Shown: positions 44,610 to 53,827 of the stretch, piece after piece
Layout: each line of letters opens with the position of its first letter
How positions within the stretch are numbered: the stretch's first letter is position 1
From: CAITZA01 sp937915285
Lineage (GTDB): Bacteria > Desulfobacterota > Desulfomonilia > Desulfomonilales > Desulfomonilaceae
DNA length: 64,000 nt
Direction of reading: 5' to 3'
NCBI GenBank assembly: GCA_036821825.1
Contig: DAISIV010000016.1
Coordinates: 1 to 64,000, forward strand
Translations under genes and position numbers: made by a program
Notes under the pieces: generated by a model
Databases searched by the model: none
Seen by the model: only the letters and a program-made list of their open reading frames with translations
What the model was told of the DNA's origin: nothing

Positions 44610-46172
44610 TCAGCGTTGCGAACAAAAATGTGATTCGATTGCAGTCATAAGTCCGTCAATGGTGTATTCAGAGGCTTCCAGGGATGGCTCAAGACCGAAT
44701 TCACGAATGGTTGCTGAAGTGATAGGACCAATTGAGGCTATTACAACATCCTTTAGAAGTCCCTGGAGATCCTGTTTACCAACCAGTTCCACGAAATGGC
44801 TGACAGTGGATGACGAAGTAAAGGTGATCACGTCTATGTCTCTGTGCCCAAGGGAATCTTTAACTGAAATAACATCGGCCTCATCCGGCAGTTCAGTCCT
44901 GTAAACAGTGACGAGTTTCACGGAGCCTCCGCGTTTCTGGATTCCCTCAGGTAGTATTTCCCTGGCCTTTTCGGCCCGTGGGATCAGAAAAGTTTTTCCC
45001 TGAATATCCTGTTCGTCAAGGGCCTCCAAAACCCCCTCAGCCACGAATTGATCGCCAAGCAACTCAACCTTGATTCCACGATTCTGGATGGCCTTTGCCG
45101 TAATTGGGCCTATGGCTCCAAATTTCGGCCCAGCCAGATCGCGAATATCGAGGCCTGTTTCAAAAAATCTTTTGAAAAAGCCCTCAACTCCGTTGACTGA
45201 GGTAAAAATTATCCAGTCAAAACTACCTGCCGAGGATATTGCCTCATCCAGCTCCGAAAAATCATGTGGCTCCTTGATCTGGATTGTAGGAAACAGTACT
45301 GGTTTGCCTGCCTGGCTCAATACCCTGTCAGCCATTTTTTTTGACTGTTCTTTGCTCCTTGTGATCAATACCCTTTTCCCGAACAAGGGTTTGTTTTCAT
45401 ACCAGTCAAGCGTTGGTTTGAGGGAAGCCACCGATCCTACTATCAGGACAGCAGGCGCCTTGAACTTTCGTGCCACGCACTCGTCGGCTATGTTTCCAAG
45501 GCAACTCAAAAAGGACGACTGATCCGGTGTTGTTCCCCATCTGACCAGGGCAGCCGGGGTGTCCGGGCTCATTCCGTTGGCAATCAGGGATGAAGTTATT
45601 GTGGCCAGATTCTTTATTCCCATCAGGAACACAAGTGATCCACGTGATCCGGCCAGATTAGCCCAGTCAATGGATGAATGTTCCTTGTCCGGATTTTCGT
45701 GGCCTGTCACGAAAGTGACCATTGAAGCATGATCCCGGTGGGTGACAGGTATTCCGGCATAGGCCGGCGCAGCCACTGCGCTTGTAACACCAGGCACTAC
45801 TTCAAAGGGAATCCCGGCCTTAACTAATTCCTCTGCCTCCTCGGCCCCGCGTCCAAACACATACGGGTCGCCGCCTTTGAGCCGCACCACGCTCTTATAT
45901 TCTCTGGCCTTACGGACCAGAAGCTGATTGATTTCGACCTGCTCTAGGGTATGTTTTTTGCCAGTCTTGCCGACGTAGACAAGTTCGGCCCCTGGTTTGG
46001 CCTCTTTAACAAACTCCTGTCCGGCTAGATAATCATATATGATTGCATCGGCCTGTCTTATCTTCTCGAGGGCCTTTACAGTTATTAGACCTGGATCTCC
46101 AGGGCCGGAACCTATTAAATAAACCGTACCGGGCTTGCTTGTAGTTGCATTTGCCGTTTTATCCGAAGGCAT
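44610..46172 (-). CDS. cobA-hemD: Uroporphyrinogen-III C-methyltransferase / uroporphyrinogen-III synthase fusion
   Basis: A 520-residue fusion. The N-terminal half (about 15-255) is SUMT: VYLIGSGPGDPGLITVKAL, VYVGKTGKKH, GGDPYVFGRGAEE and GVTSAVAAPAYAGIPVTHR. The C-terminal half (about 265-515) is HemD, with the open two-domain arrangement and FTSVNGVEGFF. Together they make uroporphyrinogen III and turn it into precorrin-2, the branch point of siroheme and cobalamin; siroheme is needed for dissimilatory sulfite reductase. It is the last gene of the heme operon. The fusion is common in Desulfobacterota and Firmicutes. Confidence 0.94.
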   Translation of the reverse strand: MPSDKTANATTSKPGTVYLIGSGPGDPGLITVKALEKIRQADAIIYDYLAGQEFVKEAKPGAELVYVGKTGKKHTLEQVEINQLLVRKAREYKSVVRLKGGDPYVFGRGAEEAEELVKAGIPFEVVPGVTSAVAAPAYAGIPVTHRDHASMVTFVTGHENPDKEHSSIDWANLAGSRGSLVFLMGIKNLATITSSLIANGMSPDTPAALVRWGTTPDQSSFLSCLGNIADECVARKFKAPAVLIVGSVASLKPTLDWYENKPLFGKRVLITRSKEQSKKMADRVLSQAGKPVLFPTIQIKEPHDFSELDEAISSAGSFDWIIFTSVNGVEGFFKRFFETGLDIRDLAGPKFGAIGPITAKAIQNRGIKVELLGDQFVAEGVLEALDEQDIQGKTFLIPRAEKAREILPEGIQKRGGSVKLVTVYRTELPDEADVISVKDSLGHRDIDVITFTSSSTVSHFVELVGKQDLQGLLKDVVIASIGPITSATIREFGLEPSLEASEYTIDGLMTAIESHFCSQR

Positions 46173-46207
46173 ATCCTTTTTCCATTCTACATTTTAGTGA
46201 ATCAATA

Positions 46208-47143
46208 TTACTGACCCAATTCCCAATTCCTGCCCAGCGCTTCTCTAAGAATGTCGGCTGCTCCAAGACTTATGAGACGATCGGCCATGTTCGTCCCGAC
46301 CCGACTATCAGTATCCGTACCATGATAGCTATCCCTAATGATTTGGGCTCCGTCGGGATGAGCGACTGCAGCATCAAGCGACAGAACGCCATTGTTGAAC
46401 TTGCAGTGCGCCGCCATGGGAACCTGGCATCCCCCGCCCATTCTCCTGAGAAATGCCCTTTCCACTTCAACACATAATGCGGTGGCGTGATGGTCCAGCT
46501 TAGCGGCTATAGAGTTTGTCTTTTCGTCATCAACCCTAGTCTCGATTCCGATTGCGCCCTGACCGATCGCTGGCAGCATGGTCCCGGTGTCCAGGTAATC
46601 GGTGATTCTATCGGAAAAACCCATGCGAATGACTCCGGCTGCCGCCAGAAGCACCCCGTTCAGATGTTCGGTTTCAATCTTCCTTATCCGGGTATCAACG
46701 TTTCCTCTAATGGAAATGACTTTCAGTTCAGGGTACTTACCCAAGAGAAAAGCTCTACGCCTTAGACTGGAAGTTCCAACGACCGAACGATCTTTCAGTT
46801 TATCCAGCGGAGTTCCATCCCCTGATATAAATACATCCCTGGCGTCTTCCCTCTGAAGTATGGCCGAAATGACAAGTCCATTTGGCATCTCTGTAGGAAC
46901 ATCCTTCATGGAATGAACAGCCAGGTCTACCGAGCCCTCCAGCAATGCGTCTTCAATTTCCTTGGTGAATAAGCCCTTCCCTCCTATTTTGGAGAGAGGG
47001 GCGTCGAGTATCTTGTCTCCCTGAGTCTTGATTATAACAAGATCAACCGAAACTTCCGGATATGACCCGGTAATCATTGCCGCAACATGCCGCGCCTGCC
47101 ATAGCGCTAATGCGCTGCCTCTAGTTCCTATTTTCAGCTTCAT
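46208..47143 (-). CDS. hemC: Porphobilinogen deaminase (hydroxymethylbilane synthase)
   Basis: HemC joins four porphobilinogens. The start is taken at MKLKIGTRGSALALWQ (47143), which gives the usual length of 311 residues; a longer frame exists upstream. The gene overlaps the end of hemA by 23 bases. SMKDVPTEMP, SLRRRAFLL, IRGNVDTRIRK, and GGGCQVPMAA with the cofactor-binding Cys are present. Confidence 0.95.
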   Translation of the reverse strand: MKLKIGTRGSALALWQARHVAAMITGSYPEVSVDLVIIKTQGDKILDAPLSKIGGKGLFTKEIEDALLEGSVDLAVHSMKDVPTEMPNGLVISAILQREDARDVFISGDGTPLDKLKDRSVVGTSSLRRRAFLLGKYPELKVISIRGNVDTRIRKIETEHLNGVLLAAAGVIRMGFSDRITDYLDTGTMLPAIGQGAIGIETRVDDEKTNSIAAKLDHHATALCVEVERAFLRRMGGGCQVPMAAHCKFNNGVLSLDAAVAHPDGAQIIRDSYHGTDTDSRVGTNMADRLISLGAADILREALGRNWELGQ

Positions 47144-48452
47144 CTTCGAAGTTTTCTTCCACATCGTCGCGTTGGTTGGAAAATCCATGCAAATTGAACA
47201 CCCGCTGAACTATATCGGCGTTCACTTCCCGTCGGTTACTGGATTTTGTTTTCTTTAGAAATGAAATCGGATCATGAGCGATTTTATTTATTATGGCCCT
47301 TGTGATCGCTTCCAGAACTTCACGCTGATTATCATCAAGCCTGGAAAGTTTGCCATTCATTTTGGCAATTTCGCGGGCTCTTATGGTTTCAAGCTTGTCC
47401 CTGAGCGCAACAATAGTCGGTGAGAAATCAAGTGTTTTTGTCCAGTTCATGAACTTGACGACCTCTTCGTTGACTATCTCCTCGGCCTTGAGGGCCTCGT
47501 TCATTCGCTCCCCGAGGTTCTCGCTCACGACTGCCTGAAGATCATCAATATTGTAGAGGTAAACACCGTCTATGTCGTTGACGTTAGGCTCGATGTCTCG
47601 TGGCACAGCGATGTCGATCATGAACATGGGTCTGTATTTTCTTGATTTCATGACACTTCTGACATCGGTTACCCTTATAATCGGCTCACAGGCGCCGGTG
47701 GATGATATTACAATATCCGCCTGAGTCAGCGCCTCAGACAATTGATTCACCCTGATTGCCTCGCCACCGAATTCATCGGCGAGCCTGCACGCATTTTCAA
47801 AGGTCCGGTTTGTAACGCAAATGGGCCTCATAACCTGTCCAATGAGGTGCCGTGCGGTCAATTCCGCCATTTCCCCTGCGCCGATGAGCAAAACCGACTT
47901 TTCCTGCAGATCACCCAATATCTTTTTGGCCAACTCCACTGCAGCATAGGCGACAGACACCGCAGCGAGTCCGATTCCGGTTTCATTGCGAACTCTTTTT
48001 GCCGTGAAGAAAGCCCTGTGCATGAGTCTGCTCAGCGTGGGCCCTATGGTGCTTGCTGCGGAATCCCGTTTAAAACTGTCCTTCACCTGCCCCAGAATCT
48101 GCGGCTCACCCAGCACCATCGAATCAAGACTCGAAGCCACCCGGAAAACATGCCTGACTGCGTCAGCGCCTGTCTTGATGTATGAATATTTCTTCAGTAA
48201 AACCGGATCCACACCATTGATGTGGGCCACGGCGTTCAGCAGGTCGTGAACGGCGCTTTCAACCGGATCACAGCGCGCAATGACTTCAGAACGATTACAT
48301 GTTGATATTATTATTGCTTCAAGGACACCTGGTACTGATTGGATCGTCCTCGTTATGCTGCCCTCGACATTTGCTGGAAAGGTGACCTTTTCGCGGATGT
48401 CTACCGGAGCGGTTTTGTGGTTGAGTCCTATTACTGCTACGCCTGACGTCAT
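47121..48452 (-). CDS. hemA: Glutamyl-tRNA reductase
   Basis: HemA (443 residues) reduces glutamyl-tRNA to glutamate-1-semialdehyde, the first step of C5 heme synthesis. The catalytic Cys52 lies in IISTCNRSE. GLNHKTAPVDIREK at the N-terminus, a Rossmann segment VLLIGAGEMAELTARHL, and the C-terminal dimerisation helix are present. It overlaps ccsA upstream (ATGA) and hemC downstream. Confidence 0.95.
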   Translation of the reverse strand: MTSGVAVIGLNHKTAPVDIREKVTFPANVEGSITRTIQSVPGVLEAIIISTCNRSEVIARCDPVESAVHDLLNAVAHINGVDPVLLKKYSYIKTGADAVRHVFRVASSLDSMVLGEPQILGQVKDSFKRDSAASTIGPTLSRLMHRAFFTAKRVRNETGIGLAAVSVAYAAVELAKKILGDLQEKSVLLIGAGEMAELTARHLIGQVMRPICVTNRTFENACRLADEFGGEAIRVNQLSEALTQADIVISSTGACEPIIRVTDVRSVMKSRKYRPMFMIDIAVPRDIEPNVNDIDGVYLYNIDDLQAVVSENLGERMNEALKAEEIVNEEVVKFMNWTKTLDFSPTIVALRDKLETIRAREIAKMNGKLSRLDDNQREVLEAITRAIINKIAHDPISFLKKTKSSNRREVNADIVQRVFNLHGFSNQRDDVEENFEDEAENRN

Positions 48453-49294
48453 GAGCCACTCATCCTCAACACGGGATTACGAAACGAGTGATGCCCAGTA
48501 AACAAAACGCTAACGCCTATAAAGGTGAACATCACAAGAATGAATCCCATGATAGCCATGATGGCCGCTTTCTTTCCACGCCACCCCAGAACAAGCCTCT
48601 GATGAACCATGGCCGCATAAGCGAACCACGTAATAAGGCTCCAGGTTTCTTTTGGATCCCAGCTCCAGTAGAAACCCCATGCGCTACCGGCCCACAAGGC
48701 CCCAGAAACAATTCCCACAGTCATCAGGAAGAAACCGATCGGTAGACCCCGTCGATTGATAATATCCAGTGTTTCCAGAGATGGCAGCAATTTGTGGATT
48801 CGTCCCAATCTTTTCTTCTTGATCAGACGTTCTTGAAATATATACATCAACCCACAAACCGCCATTAAGGCAAATACCGAATTGCCGGCCAGAGCCAGAC
48901 TGACGTGAATTGGGAGCCACCAGCTATGCAAGACAGGAACTATCGGCTCCTTGATCTGAAATGACAGGGTAGCCCCGACTATCATCAGAACAGCCGAAAT
49001 CGGTGTCGCCATGGCTCCGAAAAAAGGACTGGCGTCACGGTATTGCATCAAGAGAAACATCCCCGTAATTAACCACGCGAAAGCCGATAGGGCGTCAAAC
49101 GGCGTGGCTAAAGGGAAGAACCCGGAGAAGAACGTTCGATGCAAAATTGACAATGAATGGCAGGCAAACCCAGCCAAGGCCGACCACAACCCCGTAGGGC
49201 ATTTCAATGATGAGGAGCCCAGCAAAAAAAGGAAAAAACTTACCGACGACACAAGATATAATGCTACAGCGCTCTTGAAAAAAATTAGGTCCAA
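48449..49294 (-). CDS. ccsA: Cytochrome c assembly protein, CcsA/HemX-like
   Basis: A 281-residue membrane protein with about eight helices and the tryptophan-rich WGFYWSWDPKETWSLITW motif that handles heme in CcsA/CcmC proteins. In a hem operon it is often called HemX and may tune HemA levels; either role fits. It lies directly upstream of hemA with a four-base overlap. Conserved His residues in the helices would ligate heme. Confidence 0.85.
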   Translation of the reverse strand: MDLIFFKSAVALYLVSSVSFFLFLLGSSSLKCPTGLWSALAGFACHSLSILHRTFFSGFFPLATPFDALSAFAWLITGMFLLMQYRDASPFFGAMATPISAVLMIVGATLSFQIKEPIVPVLHSWWLPIHVSLALAGNSVFALMAVCGLMYIFQERLIKKKRLGRIHKLLPSLETLDIINRRGLPIGFFLMTVGIVSGALWAGSAWGFYWSWDPKETWSLITWFAYAAMVHQRLVLGWRGKKAAIMAIMGFILVMFTFIGVSVLFTGHHSFRNPVLRMSGS

Positions 49295-49303
49295 ATTGTC
49301 CTC

Positions 49304-49990
49304 TCACTGATCCAGGCAGGCCTTGCTCGCCAGGGCTCTGGCAACATCTACCTCAATGGGAAGAATCTCAGAGAGAATCATGGCAGCCCTGTCCAGATCA
49401 TTGTTCCTGAGAGCCGGCAAAATCTGGGAATTCACAATTTCCAGGAAAACTTTCTTGTTGGCCTCCGAGTCACTGCCATTGATCACTATCTGTTTGCGGA
49501 GTTCGCCCATGAGTCTTGTCATCGTGGCATATTCAGGGCCAAACATCTTTTCGAGATCTTCACGTATTCGTCTGGCCAGCGCCGGCGAAGCTCCACCGGT
49601 GCTCACCGATATGATGAGGTCTCCCTGTGTTATGACCGCTGGGACGATAAAAGTGCACAAATCAGGAACATCCGCAATGTTGCACGGGATTCTTCTTCGC
49701 ATTGCCTCGTTGCTAAGTTCGACGTTCACTTCCCTGATGTCTGTAGCCCCAAAAATGAGCGTTATCGGTTCAAATCTATCCAGGTGATGAGGCGAAAAAT
49801 AATCCGAAACCCATGTTAAACGCTTACCAGGAAGCAACTCTGTGAGTTCATCGACGAGCTTGGGGGAAATTACAGCAACATTGGCGCCACTGTCCAACAA
49901 ACTGGATATCTTCCTGAAAGCTACCCTGCCTCCACCGACTACCACAACCTGTTTGCCTTCAAGATTCATCATGACAGGGTAAGGTTTCAT
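49304..49990 (-). CDS. Precorrin-2 dehydrogenase / sirohydrochlorin ferrochelatase (Met8/CysG-N-like)
   Basis: A 228-residue NAD-dependent enzyme with the Rossmann motif VVVVGGGRVAFRKISSLLDSGA and the later NIADVPDLCTFIVPA and ISVSTGGASPALARRIR. Met8-type proteins oxidise precorrin-2 to sirohydrochlorin and may insert iron, giving siroheme. It is the first gene of the operon, with AAGGAG ahead of the ATG. No methyltransferase domain is fused here; that activity is in cobA-hemD. Confidence 0.9.
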   Translation of the reverse strand: MKPYPVMMNLEGKQVVVVGGGRVAFRKISSLLDSGANVAVISPKLVDELTELLPGKRLTWVSDYFSPHHLDRFEPITLIFGATDIREVNVELSNEAMRRRIPCNIADVPDLCTFIVPAVITQGDLIISVSTGGASPALARRIREDLEKMFGPEYATMTRLMGELRKQIVINGSDSEANKKVFLEIVNSQILPALRNNDLDRAAMILSEILPIEVDVARALASKACLDQ

Positions 49991-50281
49991 TTTTGATCAC
50001 ACTCCTTTAGGCTACAAACTAGCATATTAATTATTGGCCAATCAAGCCGCGTTGCCGTCTGACGGGCATGTTCCCAGTAAGAATCCGGGCCTAATTTAAA
50101 GCAAACGCATTCTATATGACCTTATGCTCAACATCTACCATACTGTCGGCGCCTCGAGAAGCCCGTTTCCTGAGCATGACACTCAATGATACTGCGTTTG
50201 GCCCCAAATGGAACATTGATTGATCATAGAACATGAAAGAGGCGACAGGTTGTGGGAGATTCTAATAGGGATTAGCTATGT

Positions 50282-51121
50282 TCAGCTACAAAATTCAGCC
50301 GTTATGTCTCCGGTGGGCGGGATCCCCAATACCACTATACCGTTTTGATTGGCAAGTCTTAGCATTTCCTCCGGATTTGGAGTGAGGGTTTTAAATGCCT
50401 CAACCGCCAGCACCAATGCTTTTGCCTCCACCATGCTCTGAATAGTAGATGGGCCTATTCCCGGAACGTCAAATCTCATGTCCTGGTTTGGCTTTGCCAT
50501 TTTGACAACCACACAGCCTGAAGCTAGTTCCGCTGAACGCCGTATGACCCTGTCAGTCCCCTCTATTGCTTCGACGGCTATGACAGATGTCTTCTTGACA
50601 ACAACAGTCTGACCGATGTCAAGAGCGCCTATTCCCAGCGCCATGTTTCGTCCGAATACGATGTCCCTGATTTGATCGGTGGAGGGTTTTCGTTTGGTGA
50701 GCACACCTAGCGGAGCCATTAAACGAGGCGCCCATCCGGTTATTTCTTCAATTACCAACCCCTCGCCGTGCATCTCATCGGCTATGGCCGCCAGAATGGT
50801 ATCATCCCTCCAATCGGCGAGTGATCTGATGATTTTTAGGGCTCTTCTATCGGGCCTTAAACGCAACAGGTTCAACAGGTTGCTTTTCTCTATCTTCCCC
50901 GCCATCACAACTCTTGTGACACCATTTTTTTTTAGAGCGTCGATGGCCTTGCCAACCTGTCCCAGTTTAAGCCAACAGACTGTTGAGGCGGCCTTTTCAA
51001 TGGCCGGATTAGTGAACCCGTCAAAGGCAATGGCTACAACTAAAAAACCACGTTGCAGCGCCTCTAGTCCGACATGTAGAGGAAGGTCTCCTGATCCGGA
51101 TATCAGACCGATAGTTGGCAT
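50282..51121 (-). CDS. lpxI: UDP-2,3-diacylglucosamine pyrophosphatase LpxI
   Basis: LpxI hydrolyses UDP-2,3-diacylglucosamine to lipid X in lipid A synthesis. The 279-residue protein (former DUF1009) has IGLISGSGDLPLHV at the N-terminus, VMAGKIEKSNL and the C-terminal RFDVPGIGPSTIQSM. It replaces LpxH, and is found mainly in alpha- and deltaproteobacteria. It follows lpxA with two bases between them. Confidence 0.94.
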   Translation of the reverse strand: MPTIGLISGSGDLPLHVGLEALQRGFLVVAIAFDGFTNPAIEKAASTVCWLKLGQVGKAIDALKKNGVTRVVMAGKIEKSNLLNLLRLRPDRRALKIIRSLADWRDDTILAAIADEMHGEGLVIEEITGWAPRLMAPLGVLTKRKPSTDQIRDIVFGRNMALGIGALDIGQTVVVKKTSVIAVEAIEGTDRVIRRSAELASGCVVVKMAKPNQDMRFDVPGIGPSTIQSMVEAKALVLAVEAFKTLTPNPEEMLRLANQNGIVVLGIPPTGDITAEFCS

Positions 51122-51123
51122 GG

Positions 51124-51927
51124 TTAGGCCGTTCGGAATGAATGTCTACTTAGTGAAACCCTGGCGGTTCCCCGTTTCGAAGTGGCAAGGAAATCGGCGA
51201 ATTTCATGGCTTCAGGCGTATCGGACATTTCTTTCCTGATCTTGTCCACAGCCTCGTCAACCTTCAGGGAGGATCTGAAAGCCAATTTAAAAGCATGCTT
51301 CAAAACCCTGATAGTGGCAGACGAGAAACCGTTTCTTCTCAGGCCAACTTCGTTGAGACCATAAACATAAATCCTGGCGCCACTTGCAAGAGTGTAAGGC
51401 GGAACATCCTTGGCGACACCTGATACACCGCCTACAAGGGCATATTCCCCTACTCTGACAAACTGGTGCACAGCTACTATTCCCCCGAGAATGGCTCTTT
51501 CCCCAATCTCGATATGGCCACCGAGGTGGGCGGAATTAGCCATGATCACGCCCTTACCGAGAACGCAGTCATGCGCTACATGGCAGTAAGCCATGAGGTA
51601 ACAATCATCCCCTATGACCGTTGTCTTCCTTCCTTTTATAGTACCCCGGTGGACGGTAACATACTCTCTGATGTTTACCCGGTCGCCGATCACTACAGTG
51701 GTGTCTTCCCCCCTGTAGGACAGGTCCTGAGGAGCTGCGCCAATTGAAGCGAATTGAGAAATTCTAACTCCAGATCCGATAGAGGTATGGCCTTCAACTA
51801 CAACGTGAGGTCCTATTTCGCACCCTGCAGAAATGGTTACGTTTCCGCCGATTACAGAATAGGCCCCAATTGAGACGTCATCAGCTATCATCGCTCCAGG
51901 ATGAATTACCGCGGTTGGATGAATCAT
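51124..51927 (-). CDS. lpxA: UDP-N-acetylglucosamine acyltransferase
   Basis: LpxA (267 residues) adds the first acyl chain to UDP-GlcNAc. The hexapeptide-repeat left-handed helix runs from about residue 3 to 190, with the catalytic His in AYCHVAHDC, HLGGHIEIGE and GEYALVGGVSGVAKDVPP, then a C-terminal helical tail. It overlaps lpxD by four bases and lies directly before lpxI. Confidence 0.96.
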   Translation of the reverse strand: MIHPTAVIHPGAMIADDVSIGAYSVIGGNVTISAGCEIGPHVVVEGHTSIGSGVRISQFASIGAAPQDLSYRGEDTTVVIGDRVNIREYVTVHRGTIKGRKTTVIGDDCYLMAYCHVAHDCVLGKGVIMANSAHLGGHIEIGERAILGGIVAVHQFVRVGEYALVGGVSGVAKDVPPYTLASGARIYVYGLNEVGLRRNGFSSATIRVLKHAFKLAFRSSLKVDEAVDKIRKEMSDTPEAMKFADFLATSKRGTARVSLSRHSFRTA

Positions 51928-52970
51928 GTTTTTTCCTTGGAATCTTTAATAACCAGCCGCTCTAACCTTCTAATTCTGTCGAGCAGATCCGGAAGCTTTT
52001 TAATGAGAGTCTGGACTCTGAGAAAAAGTTTGTGAGGCATGGCCGGCACTGACCCTGCCATGATGGCTCCGTCCGGCACATCCCTGTAGACACCGACTCG
52101 CGTGGCCAGAACTACCCTGTCTCCGACCTTTACGTGGTCTCTAATTCCGGCCTGGCCACCGGCCATGCAGTAAGCGCCAACGGATGAACTTCCTGCAATA
52201 CCTACCTGGGACGCTAAAACGGTTCCAGGCCCAACAGTTACATTATGTGCGATCTGAACGAGGTTATCAATTTTTGCCGATCGACCTATCCTGGTTACAC
52301 CGGCCAGAGCACGGTCTATAGCGCACAGAGCGCCGATTTCAACATCATCTTCGATCACTACCGAGCCGCTATGATATTTTTTGATTATTTCAGGGGCTCC
52401 CTGGGCATTGACACCCTGGGCGTAACCGAATCCATCAGATCCGATCACGGTCCCGGAGTGAATTATAACCCTGCGCCCAATTTCCACATTCCAATACAAC
52501 GTAACATTGGCCTCAATTACTGTGTCATCGCCAACTGAGCAATTATCGCCTATCACGACCCCGGAGCCAATGTTTACTCCCGAACCCAACCGGCAGTTTT
52601 CACCCAGTACCGAGTATGCTCCGATCGAAACACCAGAGCCCAATTCACATGACTGCGGAATAACCGCCAGTGGAGAAACCACTCCTTTGGGCTTGTTATA
52701 CCCGTAAAAGATTGATGTGAGGCGTGCAAACTCGGCCTCAGGCTTTGAAGATCGAATGAACGGCATGTCCGGCTCAGGCAGGCCAGTGGCTATGATCACA
52801 GCCCCTGCCCCGCTCCTGGACAGTTCAGGTAGAAACCGTTCATTCTCAACGTAAGTAATGTCATTTGATTGAGCGAACTCAAGCGGCTTAACCCCGAGAA
52901 TATCGGGCCCAGGACATACTGAAGCCTGAAGTTTTAATATCCCGGCGATTTGCTCTAAAGAGTAAGACAT
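51924..52970 (-). CDS. lpxD: UDP-3-O-acyl-glucosamine N-acyltransferase
   Basis: LpxD (348 residues) adds the N-linked acyl chain. An N-terminal uridine-binding domain (to about 100) is followed by hexapeptide repeats with HNVTVGPGTVLASQVGIAGSS and a catalytic His (LVQIAHNV). The ATG at 52970 is taken; GTG two codons upstream is possible. It overlaps lpxA. No fabZ gene lies between lpxD and lpxA, although this is common elsewhere. Confidence 0.95.
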   Translation of the reverse strand: MSYSLEQIAGILKLQASVCPGPDILGVKPLEFAQSNDITYVENERFLPELSRSGAGAVIIATGLPEPDMPFIRSSKPEAEFARLTSIFYGYNKPKGVVSPLAVIPQSCELGSGVSIGAYSVLGENCRLGSGVNIGSGVVIGDNCSVGDDTVIEANVTLYWNVEIGRRVIIHSGTVIGSDGFGYAQGVNAQGAPEIIKKYHSGSVVIEDDVEIGALCAIDRALAGVTRIGRSAKIDNLVQIAHNVTVGPGTVLASQVGIAGSSSVGAYCMAGGQAGIRDHVKVGDRVVLATRVGVYRDVPDGAIMAGSVPAMPHKLFLRVQTLIKKLPDLLDRIRRLERLVIKDSKEKT

Positions 52971-52999
52971 GACCACACCGCTGTATTGAGATAATCCTG

Positions 53000-53605
53000 T
53001 TAGCGAGCTGCCGGGGCCGGAGCCTTAGGCTTGGCGGGGGCTGCAGGCGGAGCAGACTGCTTGGGCTTTTCAGCGGCAGGCTTGCCAGCGGGCGCCCCAT
53101 CGTAAATGCGGATGACTTCGTCCGTAATATCAAACGCATCATCGGCCGAAAGTATTGCCATGGAGTTTAGGACCATGCTGAGGTTCTTATGGGTGCGTAT
53201 GTCGGATATTATTTTGTTGATGTCTCTCATCATCAATTCCTGGGCAGCGCGGAATTCATTCTGAAGATCTGTTTCAGCCGCTTTCTGAGCTAACTTCAAC
53301 TCCATTTCCTTGACACCCAGTTCCTTGATCTTGTCGTTGCGGGTTTCCTCTTTCAGCATGGGACCCTGTTTCTGGAGTTGTTCCTGGAGATTCACCAGCT
53401 CGTTCTTTTTTTTCTCGAGATCATTTCTCTTCACGTTGCTCATGTCCGTGAGTTTCTTTTGAAGGTCCTGAGCCTTTTTTGATTTGGCTTCAAGTTTCTG
53501 GAAATCTACAAATGCGACGGTAAGCGCTTCTGCGTATACGGTGCTAGCGCAGAAAACAAATGCGGAAAATAGCGCTATAAGCGCCACTGTGAACGATCTT
53601 GCCAT
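53000..53605 (-). CDS. Skp/OmpH-family periplasmic chaperone
   Basis: A 201-residue protein with a signal peptide, a long coiled-coil region (about 40-150) and a disordered Ala/Pro/Lys-rich tail. It is the Skp/OmpH type that holds outer-membrane proteins on their way to BamA. The start at 53605 is preceded by AAGGAG; six extra codons upstream are unlikely. It lies between bamA and lpxD as in many proteobacteria, after a 222-base gap from bamA. Confidence 0.88.
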   Translation of the reverse strand: MARSFTVALIALFSAFVFCASTVYAEALTVAFVDFQKLEAKSKKAQDLQKKLTDMSNVKRNDLEKKKNELVNLQEQLQKQGPMLKEETRNDKIKELGVKEMELKLAQKAAETDLQNEFRAAQELMMRDINKIISDIRTHKNLSMVLNSMAILSADDAFDITDEVIRIYDGAPAGKPAAEKPKQSAPPAAPAKPKAPAPAAR

Positions 53606-53827
53606 GAGTGAAGCTCCTTTCATAGGTCGAATTCTTGTAAATGGATACGTTTCATAATGGCTGAAAAAATTTGTCCTCGTCCTGATTATTTTTTAGGCGG
53701 GAGACTGAATCAAACGGGGGAAGTAATATCAATGAACCTTGGAAATTGCAACAAGGTAGTGACATTATTCGGGTTCAAAACTTCTTTTGCCGAAAATTCA
53801 TTCAACCAGACATAAATCTTGACATCA

